A stretch of DNA of 64,000 bases from Synchiropus splendidus. Taxonomy: Eukaryota > Chordata > Actinopteri > Syngnathiformes > Callionymidae. Shown piece by piece: positions 1 to 11,245 of the stretch. The translations under genes were made by a program, and so were the position numbers. Positions within the stretch are counted from its first letter, which is position 1. Each line of letters begins with the position of its first letter. The notes beneath the pieces are model-generated. The model searched no databases and was not told the origin of the DNA. It saw only the letters and a program-made list of their open reading frames with translations. The stretch is from assembly GCF_027744825.2 (NCBI RefSeq), contig NC_071334.1, forward strand, positions 29,093,937 to 29,157,936, written 5' to 3'.

Positions 1-2409
1 AAAATGAGTGCTATATGAGGGAGAAAGAGAACATTACTTGCCGAAGGACACAATGACAATTACAGAGCAGGATTTGAACTGCTAAACCTCCAGCAATAGC
101 GAAAAACTTTAACCACTTCTAACATGACACAGGTAGGGAAACCTAAATACTAAAAAAATAAAAAAGAAATAAATCCCTGTTCTTGCAAATGTTTGTACAA
201 AAGCTTCCAACGCAAAGCTCGGCTCAAGCTGTGAAACTAAAAGACAAAACATTGAACCTGTTGGTACAAAGCTACTGGGTTCTTTGTCAACTAAACTGGT
301 CAACACAGAACTGGCAGGGCTTCTCTTCATGCGTCATAATAATAACATTTATATTCAGCCATGTTTGTAATTATTACATACTGTATACCATTGGAAAATA
401 CCAGTTGTTTCACAAAACATACCAGAAAATGTGTAAAAAACTAGTCATCACACTTTATAATGGAGTGATAGGATGTCTTTCTGTATGGCGGTGGCAGTAA
501 ATAGCAACGTGAAGAGAATGATCTTTTTAGGTCAGAATGAGTGAGGATCTTGTTAGAGGGCATCACAACTACTTAAACAGAATGTACTGTAGCTCCACTC
601 CGGCGTGAGACAAAGTCTCTCTGAACAGGCTGATGATAGGAAAGTCAGTGAATTGTCTGTGTCCTTGTCTCTTGAACAGAATACAAAATAACTGCCACAA
701 TTACGTGGGTGAAGCATGTTAATGCGTCTCTTAACAGTTAGATTCCATAAAACCTTCACATGATTGTTTCACCAACTCCTTTCCTGCTAACTTGCGACAG
801 GTTTTATGTTTTATTCGGGTGGGATCAGCCAACATATTTAAGTTAAGTGCTGCTGCAGGGAGAGCTGATCAGCGAGATGGGCTGCTGTCAGCACGCATTG
901 AATAACAATCAGTTGAATAGACAGCAGACATAATGCAGGAGGTGAGAACTTTTCAGACGCCTCGCAGCCCTAAACTGAGAGATGTTATTGCACTAGCTGG
1001 AAATGCAGTAAGAAATGTTCCCAACAAGAGTCTCACACACAGTATGTGCTGAACAGTGGGTTATAATAGTATAATAGTGGGTTGTGGTGTGGAGGTGAGG
1101 ATGGTTTGCATGTGGAAGTACATTTCATTTCACATTCAATATATTAAGGAAAAAATACTCCATCCAAACTACTTTATATTTTACTAACTGGCGAGATTTT
1201 CTGAAATATATAACTCAAAAGACTTGAAGGCTTGATATCTTCTTCTAATTTCCATAAAACATTTGACAATAAAATGAAAGATGCGAAATCTCAGTGACAC
1301 TGAATCCATTATTGAGTTGGCTCGCTATGAATGCAAGTATTCAGTTTAGATTATGCTGTACTCAGTGAACAGCCTATATATACTCAAGGAAAATGCATGC
1401 AAGCGTATTCGAAACATGCTGCGGATAGTATGGCATCATTTGGACTAGCAAAGAACAAGGTCATCCCTTCTCCTTGTGATGGTTCAGTTCTCCAACCATC
1501 AAAATAAGAAAAGTGAGAACATGGCGTTTAAACCGTCTATCTGGAAAACATCTGAAGCAGAGAGAGGATTTATAGAAGTGAAGGAAACCTTTGGACTCCC
1601 TTTTCAACCCTGATGAAGACTCAACTTCCTTCTGTGACCTGCTACCGATTTATCGCAAGTGAACTCATGCAAGCACTGGCGCTACAGGCAAAAGAAGGTC
1701 TATTTGCAATGCAAATGGCCTTCACACTCACCCGCCCAAACTGTCTGACTGCACTGACTTCCATGAGATTTTGCAGCCCCTCGTATGCAATGTAAACTGG
1801 AAGCGAGTCAAATGTCTGGAACTGTCTCATCTGTGATTTCAGGTCATTGGCTTTGATTCCCGGGCCTTTTTGTTTCAGTGGTGAATGACATGCCGCGCAT
1901 CTGGTTCCATATGAGATGAATTTATAGATGCTGCTTGTATCCAACACTCTGGTTACTGAGCTGATTTTTCTTCTTGCTTTGCTCCTATTGAAGTTGGATA
2001 TCAGAATGTATGAAATGAAAATCCTCCCAGAGACTGTTTCGTTACTGTTTAGTGTTTTTCAGGTTATTTTTTAATGCATCCTCACTCCCATGGTGTAATA
2101 CATTGACTTTGGAAAAGTGGACTTTTGCAGCCTATACTGACTGAATGTGCAAGGAGAGGAAAAGAAAGAGCATTTTACTTCTGCATAGCACTCCAGGTGG
2201 GGTTGTGGTTTGTGCATTGCGAAGCCCTAGGAGCAGCATAGATGACAGGCATTTCTCAGGTGTTGTTTATATGGAGATGGAAGCGACTGGATCCGACGCC
2301 ATTTTGGAGCCTACAAACACACGTTAGTCGTACCGGGAGCAAACATGTGACATGTGTCACATGGGATGGCAACATGTTCTGGAACTCTGCATCACCACAC
2401 TGAAGGAAC

Positions 2410-3245
2410 ATTGGCATCACCGGTCAAAAGTTTTAAAACACCCCAAATTTTCCAGTGTTTTTAATTAAAAATTATGCTGTTTAATGTCTCATTGCACTCA
2501 GACGTGAAAGCATAGTACAAATAAGCAATTGGAGTCAAAAAAGAAATGATGGAATCAATTTATAGACCAAACTGTTGACTCATCAAAGTAGCCAGCTTTG
2601 GCAGATATAACAGCTGGACGCACACAAGGCATTCTTTCTACAATAGAAATCACATATTCTCCAGAAAGTTCTTCCCATGTCTGTTGCAGAAGTTCCCATA
2701 AATGTGTGGCACTTGTGGGTTGCTTTGCTTTCACTCTAATGTCCATTTCATCCCAAACCAGCTCAATGGGTCTGGAGACTGTGCTGGCCACTCCATGTTT
2801 TCAAGTTGACCGGCTTGCTCTTTTTTCGCAAGATAGTTCTGGCATAGCTTGAACTTATGTTTTAGGTCATGATCTTGCTGTAAGAAGAACCCCTGACCAA
2901 CTGGACGCATACCAGAGGGTATTGCATGGTGCTGCAGGATGCTGAGGTAGCCGTTTTGGTTCAGGGTGCCTCTCACTCTGAACAAGTCACCAACCCTGGA
3001 TCCAGCAAAACAACCCCAGACCATCACACTTCCTTCTCCATGTTTGATTGTGATGAACGGAAGATTTGACTGGACGAGTTGCAGCAAGAAAACCATAGCT
3101 AAGACGTCAGAATAAGACAAAGAGGCTTGCCTGGGCCAAGAAACACTGCTATTGGACTACTGAAGACTGGAAAAAGGTATTATGGACTGATGAATCCAAA
3201 TTTGAAATCTTCGGTTCATCACGCAGGATGTATGGCGTAGAGTAG
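2410..3245 (-). mobile_element. Tc1/mariner-like transposon remnant, rearranged
   Basis: On the minus strand about 2560-3060 encodes the C-terminal part of a Tc1-type DDE transposase: GEGSVMVWGCFAG, NGYLSILQHHAIPSG and MEWPAQSPDPL are visible with stops and shifts. On the plus strand 3070-3240 encodes the preceding catalytic part ([26 protein letters not shown]). The two parts therefore lie in opposite orientations and meet near 3065. The left edge has a TIR-like sequence, CCGGTCAAAAGTTTTAAAAC, near 2420. The element is dead. Confidence 0.85.
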
Positions 3246-3251
3246 GTGAAA

Positions 3252-3252
<1 letters not shown>

Positions 3253-3340
<88 letters not shown>
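3253..3340. repeat. (TA)n microsatellite
   Basis: This is an uninterrupted alternating TA run of about 85 bases adjoining the Tc1-like fragment, followed by T-rich sequence to about 3376. Confidence 0.95.
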
Positions 3341-3347
<7 letters not shown>

Positions 3348-3369
3348 TATTATTATTATTTTTTTTTTT

Positions 3370-4220
3370 TTTTTTCTGGACTATAACCCGCTACTTTTTT
3401 TCCTGTGGTCTGAACCCAGCGGCTTATAGAACGAGGCGGCTAATATATTTTTTATTTTTTACTTGTGATGCTCCAATGGATCTGCAACTGATTATGAAAG
3501 GCTGATCTCGGTGTGATCAGTGAATTCCAGTCACTGCCTGTCATTAGCAGTCTGAGCATGACATTCGGAATGCTAAAGAAATATGATATAGAAATATCAT
3601 GTCACAGAGTCAGATGACCAGCCTTTCTCGGGACGGAATTGACCGAATCCGCTGCTGTTTTGTGTGAGTCAGATGCAGCGTTCTTTGGCCACCAGAATCT
3701 GAAACTTCTGCAAATGTCCGGAGTGGGAACTATCATAAAAGAGGTTGAAGACAGCTCCTTCTCTCTCACTGTCTCTCAGAGCATCACTAGTTTTTACAGT
3801 CTAGAGAGTGTCATGCTGGCAACAATATTGAGCCTCGTCCCATCCAACTGATGACATCACGGGCATTTTAATTACCTTTAAAGCGCTCAAATTGCACTGT
3901 TTTCGCCCGTGTGTCTGCAGCTCTGCCAACAGAGACGATCTACTGGAGGGTGAAAACAACTCATTTTGAACACTTTAAATGTAAATAAGATGTGAGGAGT
4001 TCATGATTCAAGTTCAGAACATTGCTGAGATTGTTTCAGGAGTCAGTCTCGATGCTGGGCCCCGTTTTCAAAAGTAGAACTAGAGGATCGCTCAAAGTGA
4101 TCCTGATGCATTTTCTGTGGCACGGACAGCAACAGTGCACCCGCGGCTTACAGACTGGTGCGGCTTATGTACGAAAAAGATCTATTTTCCTTCTTAGGAA
4201 AATATTCCGGTGAGACAGAA
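3370..4220. mobile_element. probable DNA-transposon debris with GCGGCTTA motifs
   Basis: The motifs AGCGGCTTATAGAACGAGGC near 3417 and GCGGCTTACAGACTGGTGCG near 4144, with GGAAAATATTCCGG near 4197, resemble a common fish DNA-element signature (repeated 'GCGGCTTATA' and 'CCGG' strings). The boundaries are guesses and no target duplication is evident. Confidence 0.4.
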
Positions 4221-7200
4221 AACCAAAAAAATAAAAAAAAAAATAAAAAAATATATATATATATGTATATGTTCCAGAGGGTCGGAGGCTTCATATGTAG
4301 CTCAACAACAAGCCAGGCTCTGGACTGCTCCTCTTAAACTGGGTGCTACAGCACAGATGTTTGATCTTCCCGCTCCTGAACATGGTTTGCTCATCAATTC
4401 AGCAAGAACTTCTAAATGTAAAGACACCAATGACGTGGGATTTACAGGAAAGCATTCGCAACTCCACATGGATAATGGGGGAAGATTATTATCGGCAGGT
4501 AAACAAATACACACTAACCTATATTTCATGACATTATGCAATCCTCCTGTTATGTAATCATATTCAAATGAGGAAGAACATAAATCGTACATTCAGTGCG
4601 TTTATATGACTAGCGAGCAAATCACCCATTAGAACACAATTCTTGTACTAAACTGGCTTCATTTAGCATCACGATTGACTGAAACTGAGCTTTGTTCGTC
4701 TGAATCTGCGTGTTGATGTCAACCCCATTTGGGAGAAAATCCACAGGGAATCAGAGGAACACACACTGTGTGGTAATGAGACCTGCAGAGCTTGGAAATT
4801 GACACTCAAACCACAGCACACAGCTACATACTGTAAGTACAGCAGGCCAGCAGGTGAGAGCGTGTTGCCATGGAGCTCCTCCCTTCATTCTTAGGGGTTT
4901 GGCTTAGACATTAACATGCTGTAGAAAAAGCATATCCAGAGGCGAGAGGTCCAATTCCCTGTGGTGCTGTCGGAACAAAAGCACTACATGTCAGCACAAC
5001 TATTTTCATTTCGCTCCAAGTGTAAAAACACAGCCCTGCATTTTGTCCTTAAAAATAAGTGAAAGGTGCTGCTGTAATTTCTTATTATGGCTTCAAAAGG
5101 TTTGCGTAAACATAAGTGCTAGCGCTGAAATGATGCCAATGTTCCTTCAGTGTGGTGATGCAGAGTTCCAGAACATGTTGCCGTCCCAGTACCGGGAGCA
5201 AACGCATGACAGGCGATCCAACCACAACACTTTCTTTGATTTGTCAGGGAGTTACATCAACATGCAGATATTTCTAAGACTATGTTTGCAATGGAAAAAA
5301 AACAAACAAACATATTATCTGTCATTTACAGCTCTGTCCTGCTGTCAACTCTGTGGCAAGGGCTGGAGCTGTGAGCGCTTTAGTCCTTCCAGTTCAACTG
5401 TTAGTAGAGGAAGAAGACGGAGTTGACTGGTAGTAAGGAGTCATTTTCAGGCAGTGATCGTGCCAGGCCGATCGACTCGCGTAACTCCAGAGGTCCAGAG
5501 TCAGTGCACAGGACTGACACCCTCCTGGAGCCATCATCATACCATTATCATATCATTTCTGGACTAAACTCACAAATTTCTGATCAAAAAAATAGATGAT
5601 CAGATCACTCTTAGTTGTCTTTGTATTGTAAGAATGATAGCTGTTTTGTGTAGAATATATAAATATCACCTGGCCGCAGAACTTGTGCTGTCTGTGTTAG
5701 GTAGAAAAGTGCATGATGTACTTAGACTGAGTGAGACCCTCAAACAGGACTTCTGGGACAAAGTCACACCCACAGTCCGGTTGTTGGTTTTAAAACCACC
5801 ATTTAGCGTTCACATCCTAGAGTCGGGCTTTAGCAAAACGCTTTAACAGAAAAAAGCTTTATCGCCAATGTCAGTGAAGATCCCACCAACTAGGAAAGTG
5901 CTTTGGTACATCATGCAAAAATAAAATAAAACAGTTTCCGGAGTACTGTAGTCGTTCACTGCTGTTGTGCTGCAGAAGCTCAGGCAGGTAAAGATAACCC
6001 AGTCCCATTCTAGTCACGCTGAACAAGTTCATGAGGTAGTCAAGCTATTACCGCATTATACAGGTACTGTAGTTCACCTAAGAGAAATTTTAATTTCTCC
6101 ACCACAGTCAGATGACTAGGTTTCTATGCAATTTAAAAGTCTGGTCCATGCCATACTAACAGAATAATTTGGTTTGCTGGGCTGCCATGTAACTGAGGTC
6201 TATGTCTCCCGTCTGGTCTGGGAAGGCCTCGATATTACACAGAAGACCAGAAGGACATTTCTGGGGAGAGAGAAGTTTGGACCTCTAAACATCTTAAACA
6301 CTGAAAAATGTTACACACAAAAAAGTAAATTGCATTTATTAACAGAATATATGCAATACTTTAAATGTATTTGTCAACCTTAGAAACTTGGTGTGAACTA
6401 TTTGTCTTAATAAATATACTTAATTTTCCTCTTGTATGATCAAATAGCCCGGTAAATAAATCATTAAATAGATGAATACAATTAAAGCTAATTCAAATGT
6501 ACATCATAATTAACATCCTGATAATATTTCTTATTTTAGCTGGGATGGAGAATTAAAGTAAAAAAAAAACTTAATCAAAGACATACAACTGCTATCTGAC
6601 TATTATGTTTAATGTATTTTTTCTACATTTATAGACTTTTTTTTTTTGATAATGAACCACATTTTATTTGATATTTATATTGCACTTTGGAAGCCTCATA
6701 TATTTTACGGCCACTCAATGGAAAGTGAAACAAAGCATATGGCTTGACTTTGTTCCAAGTTGCTGGATGACCTGAGAAAGCCTAACATGGATGTCCGCTG
6801 TTACCATGGTCTCCATGTTTCTCTCCAGACAATAACACTGCTGCTGCAATAAGACAGAGCAGGTGTGTGATGTCATCCATCATAGAACAATGAACTGACG
6901 CAAATGCCCTTTTAATAGAAGAAAGACTGATGCTTAACATGGCCTCGTAATGTAACACAGCTCAACACTTGTTAACATAGACCAGGTACAGTTGCAGATG
7001 TCTACATTAAAATGATACTCTGCTGCCGTTGTTATTGTACATCCAGAATCCACTGTGGGCTCATACAGCGCATACACAGTAGGATGCAGCTCAATGGCAA
7101 TTCTGTAACTTCATCTACATGATTCCACAGACTTTTTCTATAGGTTGATTTACTAACATAGTCCATTATATACTGTATATTAACTTAGATATAAACTTTT

Positions 7201-8914
7201 TATTAAAATTAAAATAACATCTCTATATTCAAACTTTGTATTCTTGTTTGTTTTTCTTTTCATACTCTTTTTTTTTTTAGTTGAGGCTTTTTTTCCCCTG
7301 AGCAATTACATACCTTTGTGGTTTCTTTATTTTTTCCATTATGAAGCCATAACTACTGTGTAATTCTGTAGGACAATTGAACACTATAACTGTGGAACTG
7401 AAGAAACAATTGCAGATCAGATTATTGCAAACTCCACAATAAGATGGCAGTGTGCTTGGCAGTCATTAACACGGGTGGGTGCAGACAGTAGACGTGCCAC
7501 ATCTTTCTTAATGTGTTTAAAATGTGTTCCTTGTCCTCTGTGTGCAGCCAAAACCCAGACATGCACATCAGTCACTCATATGAATTTCTCATCTGCAGCT
7601 GGCAACACTTCTCTTGGGAGTGTCGCAGCATCATGCCTCACCCTCGGCTGCAGGACGGTTTGAGCTTCTCTTCTCTGCTTCTTGGTGGGATTTTATACAA
7701 TAGTTTGTCTCTATGTTGTTGAGGATGTTGATGATTTGATAGCTTCTTTTCAGGCAGCTTTCCTTCAAATGTTTGGCCGCTTCCTTGTGAAGTACACAAA
7801 GTCAGTCTGAATTCGAGGCGATGTATATTGAAATAAAAAGGCATGAGGCAAATATAATGTTTTTGGCACTATTGAAACCCGCCGGCATCAATATGCAGCC
7901 TACCAGCAAAATTAAGGGAGTGTGTACTTGTGTTTGCCTCTGGCTATGTGGGTTTCCTCTGGGCACTTTGGCTTTCATCAGCTGCAGAAGGATTCTCAAC
8001 GTTGACATCTTCATTTCAGTCTATAAAGTTTTAATCGGGAAATTTCCCACAATTGGAGTCTTCTTGTGGAGATACATATTTTATGTGAGTGCAATAACCT
8101 ACATCAAGAGATGGATTTAATATTAAGGGTGAAAGCACATCGACGCCTTTCCAGGCGACATTGTTGGGTACGAGCACTAACTCATGACGGGTGGGCTACA
8201 GCCTGACATGATAGCAGTCCATCTCACAGACAAATGCATGCAAGTAGGGAAACCCAAGCAAGTTCCATATGCTCAATGTCACGTACGGATCCAGAGGTTG
8301 CTGTTGGTACCCGATACGTAGCTCTAATGGTACACAAAGAAGACATAACAATGGTGGAAATTCTCTGTCCTCCAGTCGCGATATATTTAACAAGCTCACC
8401 AACCACCACGTCCTACAATGCTGCCTCTGTTACGTCTTTTGTGCAAGAGGTACATTGTCAATACTTCTTCCACAGTTGCCATGTTTGTTTTGGAGTTTGT
8501 CATAGTCATAAACGTTTAACTCTGGGCTGCTCCCCCTGGTGGATATTTTGGTGAACAGCAATACCAAGGCAAAGAACGCATGGCAGCATGTGATAAGTGA
8601 CTGGAACATTGTTTGAAGCTTACAGGTACAATTTCATTGGTAAAAGGGAGCATAATGGCGTGTATCATAACATTGGTCCAGGGGCCACATCTGAAGAAGT
8701 CTAAATATGTATAATGGGCTCTAATTCAGATTGAATAAATACATCAAAACATAAGGCATTTTCGATGGATGTCGATGACATGAGCCGCGGTGATGCAAAT
8801 TCTTCAACTCGACAGGATGCAAGCAGATGAGAGAGGCTCAAAAAGAAATCTTAAAGAATGTTATTTTCTGCTAAAAGCCAACTGTGGACACTTCAGTCAA
8901 TTGGGTTTGGCCCA

Positions 8915-8975
8915 TGACTTGGACGACGTGAGACATTTCGGCCCCGTGTGAGATTGAGCTCGACACCCCTGATCT
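8915..8975. mobile_element. hAT-like element end, truncated
   Basis: The string GAGCTCGACACCCCTG at about 8956-8971 resembles the terminal inverted repeat of fish hAT-like MITEs (CAGGGGTGTC-type ends). No matching opposite end was found nearby, so this is a fragment at best. Confidence 0.3.
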
Positions 8976-9650
8976 ATTATATCATTGCAAGATCGATGGT
9001 GAAATCCTGAAGACATATCGGTGTGTCCCACTAGTGCTTGGCTTGGGAGACAGACCAGATTCCAAAATATAAAAATACACTGTGTTTTCATCCATTTTAT
9101 ATTCACAACTCATCTTCAGTGCTGTTTGTGACCTTTTGACGGTGGACGTGACAAATGAAAAACATCCTCATTTTGCCGACTAAGAAAAGCAGAGATTATT
9201 ATTGACGATTGTCAAAAAGGAGCGTGATGACAGGATTTTAGGAATTCCACTGGAATGAAAGCGACGTAACTCATAAACAATAATTAGTCATAAGTAAAGC
9301 AAAATAAATCAAATGACAGTGTTTCAGTTTGAGCTGCCTGTTGAGACGTCGAGGGTGTCTTGTTGTTCCGCTAACTCGGTTTAAGCCCCGGTGACCCCTT
9401 ATTTCCATCCATCATGATATGCACACTGAGCACTTGATGATAATGTGACTCCACTCTGAGCGCAGCGTACACAGACGCACAAAGTCACAAAGAAAGCCAC
9501 GAGGAAACTATAATCAAAAATTGCTTGAAAACAAAGTGCTGGCACTCCTGAGAATTCAAACAGAAAACAGAACAGCGGGGGGCGCCGCCTGCCACAGCCG
9601 CAACAATCAAACCACAAGTTGAATTTGTGTGCTTAAAAATCCAAGCTCAG

Positions 9651-9678
9651 TTTAATGACTTGACTTCTTTTTTGTTCA

Positions 9679-9713
<35 letters not shown>

Positions 9714-10276
9714 AGTCCTACAAATACATGATTTTCAGCACTTTGAAAACACTTTCCTTTGTTATCCAAGAAAGCTAGAAATATCCTACAGTGAAAAAAA
9801 GACAAAGACAAACCATTTTTTTTTGACAATAAAACAGAACCACATGAAAAGAACAGAACGACAAAGAAACCATCATCCTGTACAAACACTATGGCCCAAT
9901 AATTTAAGAAAATAGTGTCTCTAAAACGTTCATATTGCTTTGTACTTCCGCTGACCGGCCACAGAGCGAGCTGGCGCCAACACCAGGACTCACGGGTGTC
10001 ACTCCAGAGGTCAGGGGGTTCCAGCTGCTGCCAGAGGCATGCAGGCATCACAAAGGAGAGACAGTCAGGTGGCTGCGGTGGTGTTACCTCCTCTGTTTGT
10101 ATTGGCAGTAACGATACAAAGACAAGGGATGGTCACATGACTACAGTACTGCACTCCTTAATTAAAACCGAGGACATTTTTTAAACTGTTTGTTGGCGTT
10201 TTTACGCTCTACAGCATTACTAGGATATCACGATACGCTGGTGCATCGTGTGTGTGTGTGTCAACACTGTGTGTGA
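9651..10276 (-). other. cacna1g: putative proximal 3' UTR of cacna1g
   Basis: This is sequence downstream of the TGA on the minus strand. A short CA/TG tract lies 10246-10261, just after the stop. The nearest candidate poly(A) signal is ATTAAA (minus strand) at 9651-9656, followed by a GT-rich stretch. Other AATAAA matches exist much further left (for example near 6664 and 7327), so the true 3' end may be longer. Confidence 0.35.
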
Positions 10277-11245
10277 TCAGTGGTCAGACGTGGACTTCTC
10301 GAATGAGAAACTGGGGAGAGTCAGTAGTTTGGTGTTAGGGTTCGGGGAGCCGCTGTCCTGTCCTGACCCCTCTCCAACACCCATGTCAAAAGAGTCCTTG
10401 GAGTCACTCGACGGCACCCTCCTTCTTAAGCAAGTCTCCTGTGTCGGCAGAGGAGACGGCATCACTAAGGCCGCCAACCCACCGAACCCCAGGTTGGGAT
10501 AAAGGCCAGCCTGGGCCTCCAGTCCTTCAGGGGGGTCCACAGAGATGCATGGAGGGCTCATTTTCTTCTTGCGACGTGGTGAAAGAAGGGAGGTGTGGAT
10601 TTGTAAACTGTCAGCTTGTGACACAAAGCCTGAGGAGGTGGAAGCCGTGCTGCGTTGCGGACTGGACTCCACTGAGGAGCACAACTCCACAGAATGTCGC
10701 CGTGGGTCGTCCAACCACGAGTGAGGGCGAGGGCGGGGCAGGAGGCTGCTGCGCCCCTGCGTGTCAGCGCTGTGGTACCGCTTCAGCTGCCTCAGACACG
10801 GACTCCGGCTCTGCTGAGTGTCTGTGAAACTGTAATCCTCGTTGACAATGTCGCAGCTGTCCACCTCAGAGCTTTCGGCGTCACTGCCTGCCAAAGCCGC
10901 ACAAGTAATGAGGGACACCTCCTGATCCACCAAGGCCTCATCCTGTTGTGGTCGAGCTGGTGGGAGCGGGACAGGCGACGGGGGGCAGTGGGGTGGCTGG
11001 CCCTGATGCTGAGAGTGCACGCTGCTGACAGGTGAAGGTTTCGGAGAGACACCCGGCATGGTGGGGATCACGCCGAGAACAGGCTGATGTAGATGATGAT
11101 GGGAGGAGGGGGAAGGGGTGGAGGTAGAGGAGGACGAAGATGAGGAGGGGAGTGAGGGTCCCAGAGAGGCCACATTCACAAGTCCTTCACTGCCCTCTCC
11201 TCCATCTGAACACAGGGCCTCCTGAGAGTCAGTAGACACTGCAAC
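10277..11245 (-). CDS. cacna1g: cacna1g last coding exon: distal C-terminal tail and stop
   Basis: This exon has 322 codons plus TGA at 10277-10279. It starts VAVSTDSQEALCSDGG and carries a Ser-rich low-complexity run followed by SSHHHLHQPV. It then has SVSSVHSQHQGQPP, LKRYHSADTQGR, SWLDDPRRHSVELCSS, the KKKMSPPCISVDPPEG block, TCLRRRVPSSDSKDSF and a C-terminus FEKSTSDH. The human equivalents KKCYSVEAQ, SWLDEQRRHS, KKKLSPPSITIDPPE and ICLRRRAPSSDSKD make Cav3.1 orthology secure. The acceptor is CTTGCAG. The open frame extends upstream of 11245 into the intron, so a start further right is possible but unsupported. Confidence 0.95.
   Translation of the reverse strand, partial: VAVSTDSQEALCSDGGEGSEGLVNVASLGPSLPSSSSSSSTSTPSPSSHHHLHQPVLGVIPTMPGVSPKPSPVSSVHSQHQGQPPHCPPSPVPLPPARPQQDEALVDQEVSLITCAALAGSDAESSEVDSCDIVNEDYSFTDTQQSRSPCLRQLKRYHSADTQGRSSLLPRPRPHSWLDDPRRHSVELCSSVESSPQRSTASTSSGFVSQADSLQIHTSLLSPRRKKKMSPPCISVDPPEGLEAQAGLYPNLGFGGLAALVMPSPLPTQETCLRRRVPSSDSKDSFDMGVGEGSGQDSGSPNPNTKLLTLPSFSFEKSTSDH

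Larger units (their letters stand above)
1..9650. other. downstream intergenic DNA or distal 3' UTR, no supported gene
   Basis: I see no conserved protein-coding exon here on either strand. The open frames are short and unrelated to recognised families. The region is AT-rich with a Tc1-like remnant near 2.4-3.2 kb, a long TA microsatellite, GCGGCTTA-type element debris near 3.4-4.2 kb, and a hAT-like end near 8.95 kb. The first 130 bases resemble a fish dispersed repeat (ACTTGCCGAAGGACACAAT and following). Confidence 0.6.

Noticed and set aside
1642..1947. 101-codon minus-strand open frame as a gene
   Set aside because: No recognisable domain, no splice or promoter context, and an overlapping plus-strand frame of similar quality. 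Treated as chance or repeat-derived.
7475..7722. Possible exon after a GTGTGCAG acceptor-like site on the plus strand
   Set aside because: The frame reads to a stop with no family match, and no partner exons are visible.
7802..8554. Several overlapping 70-100 codon frames on both strands
   Set aside because: AT-rich or anonymous sequence, mutually overlapping, no conserved motif.
10441..11035. Plus-strand frames of 113-128 codons opposite the last exon
   Set aside because: Antisense shadows of the cacna1g tail coding sequence.
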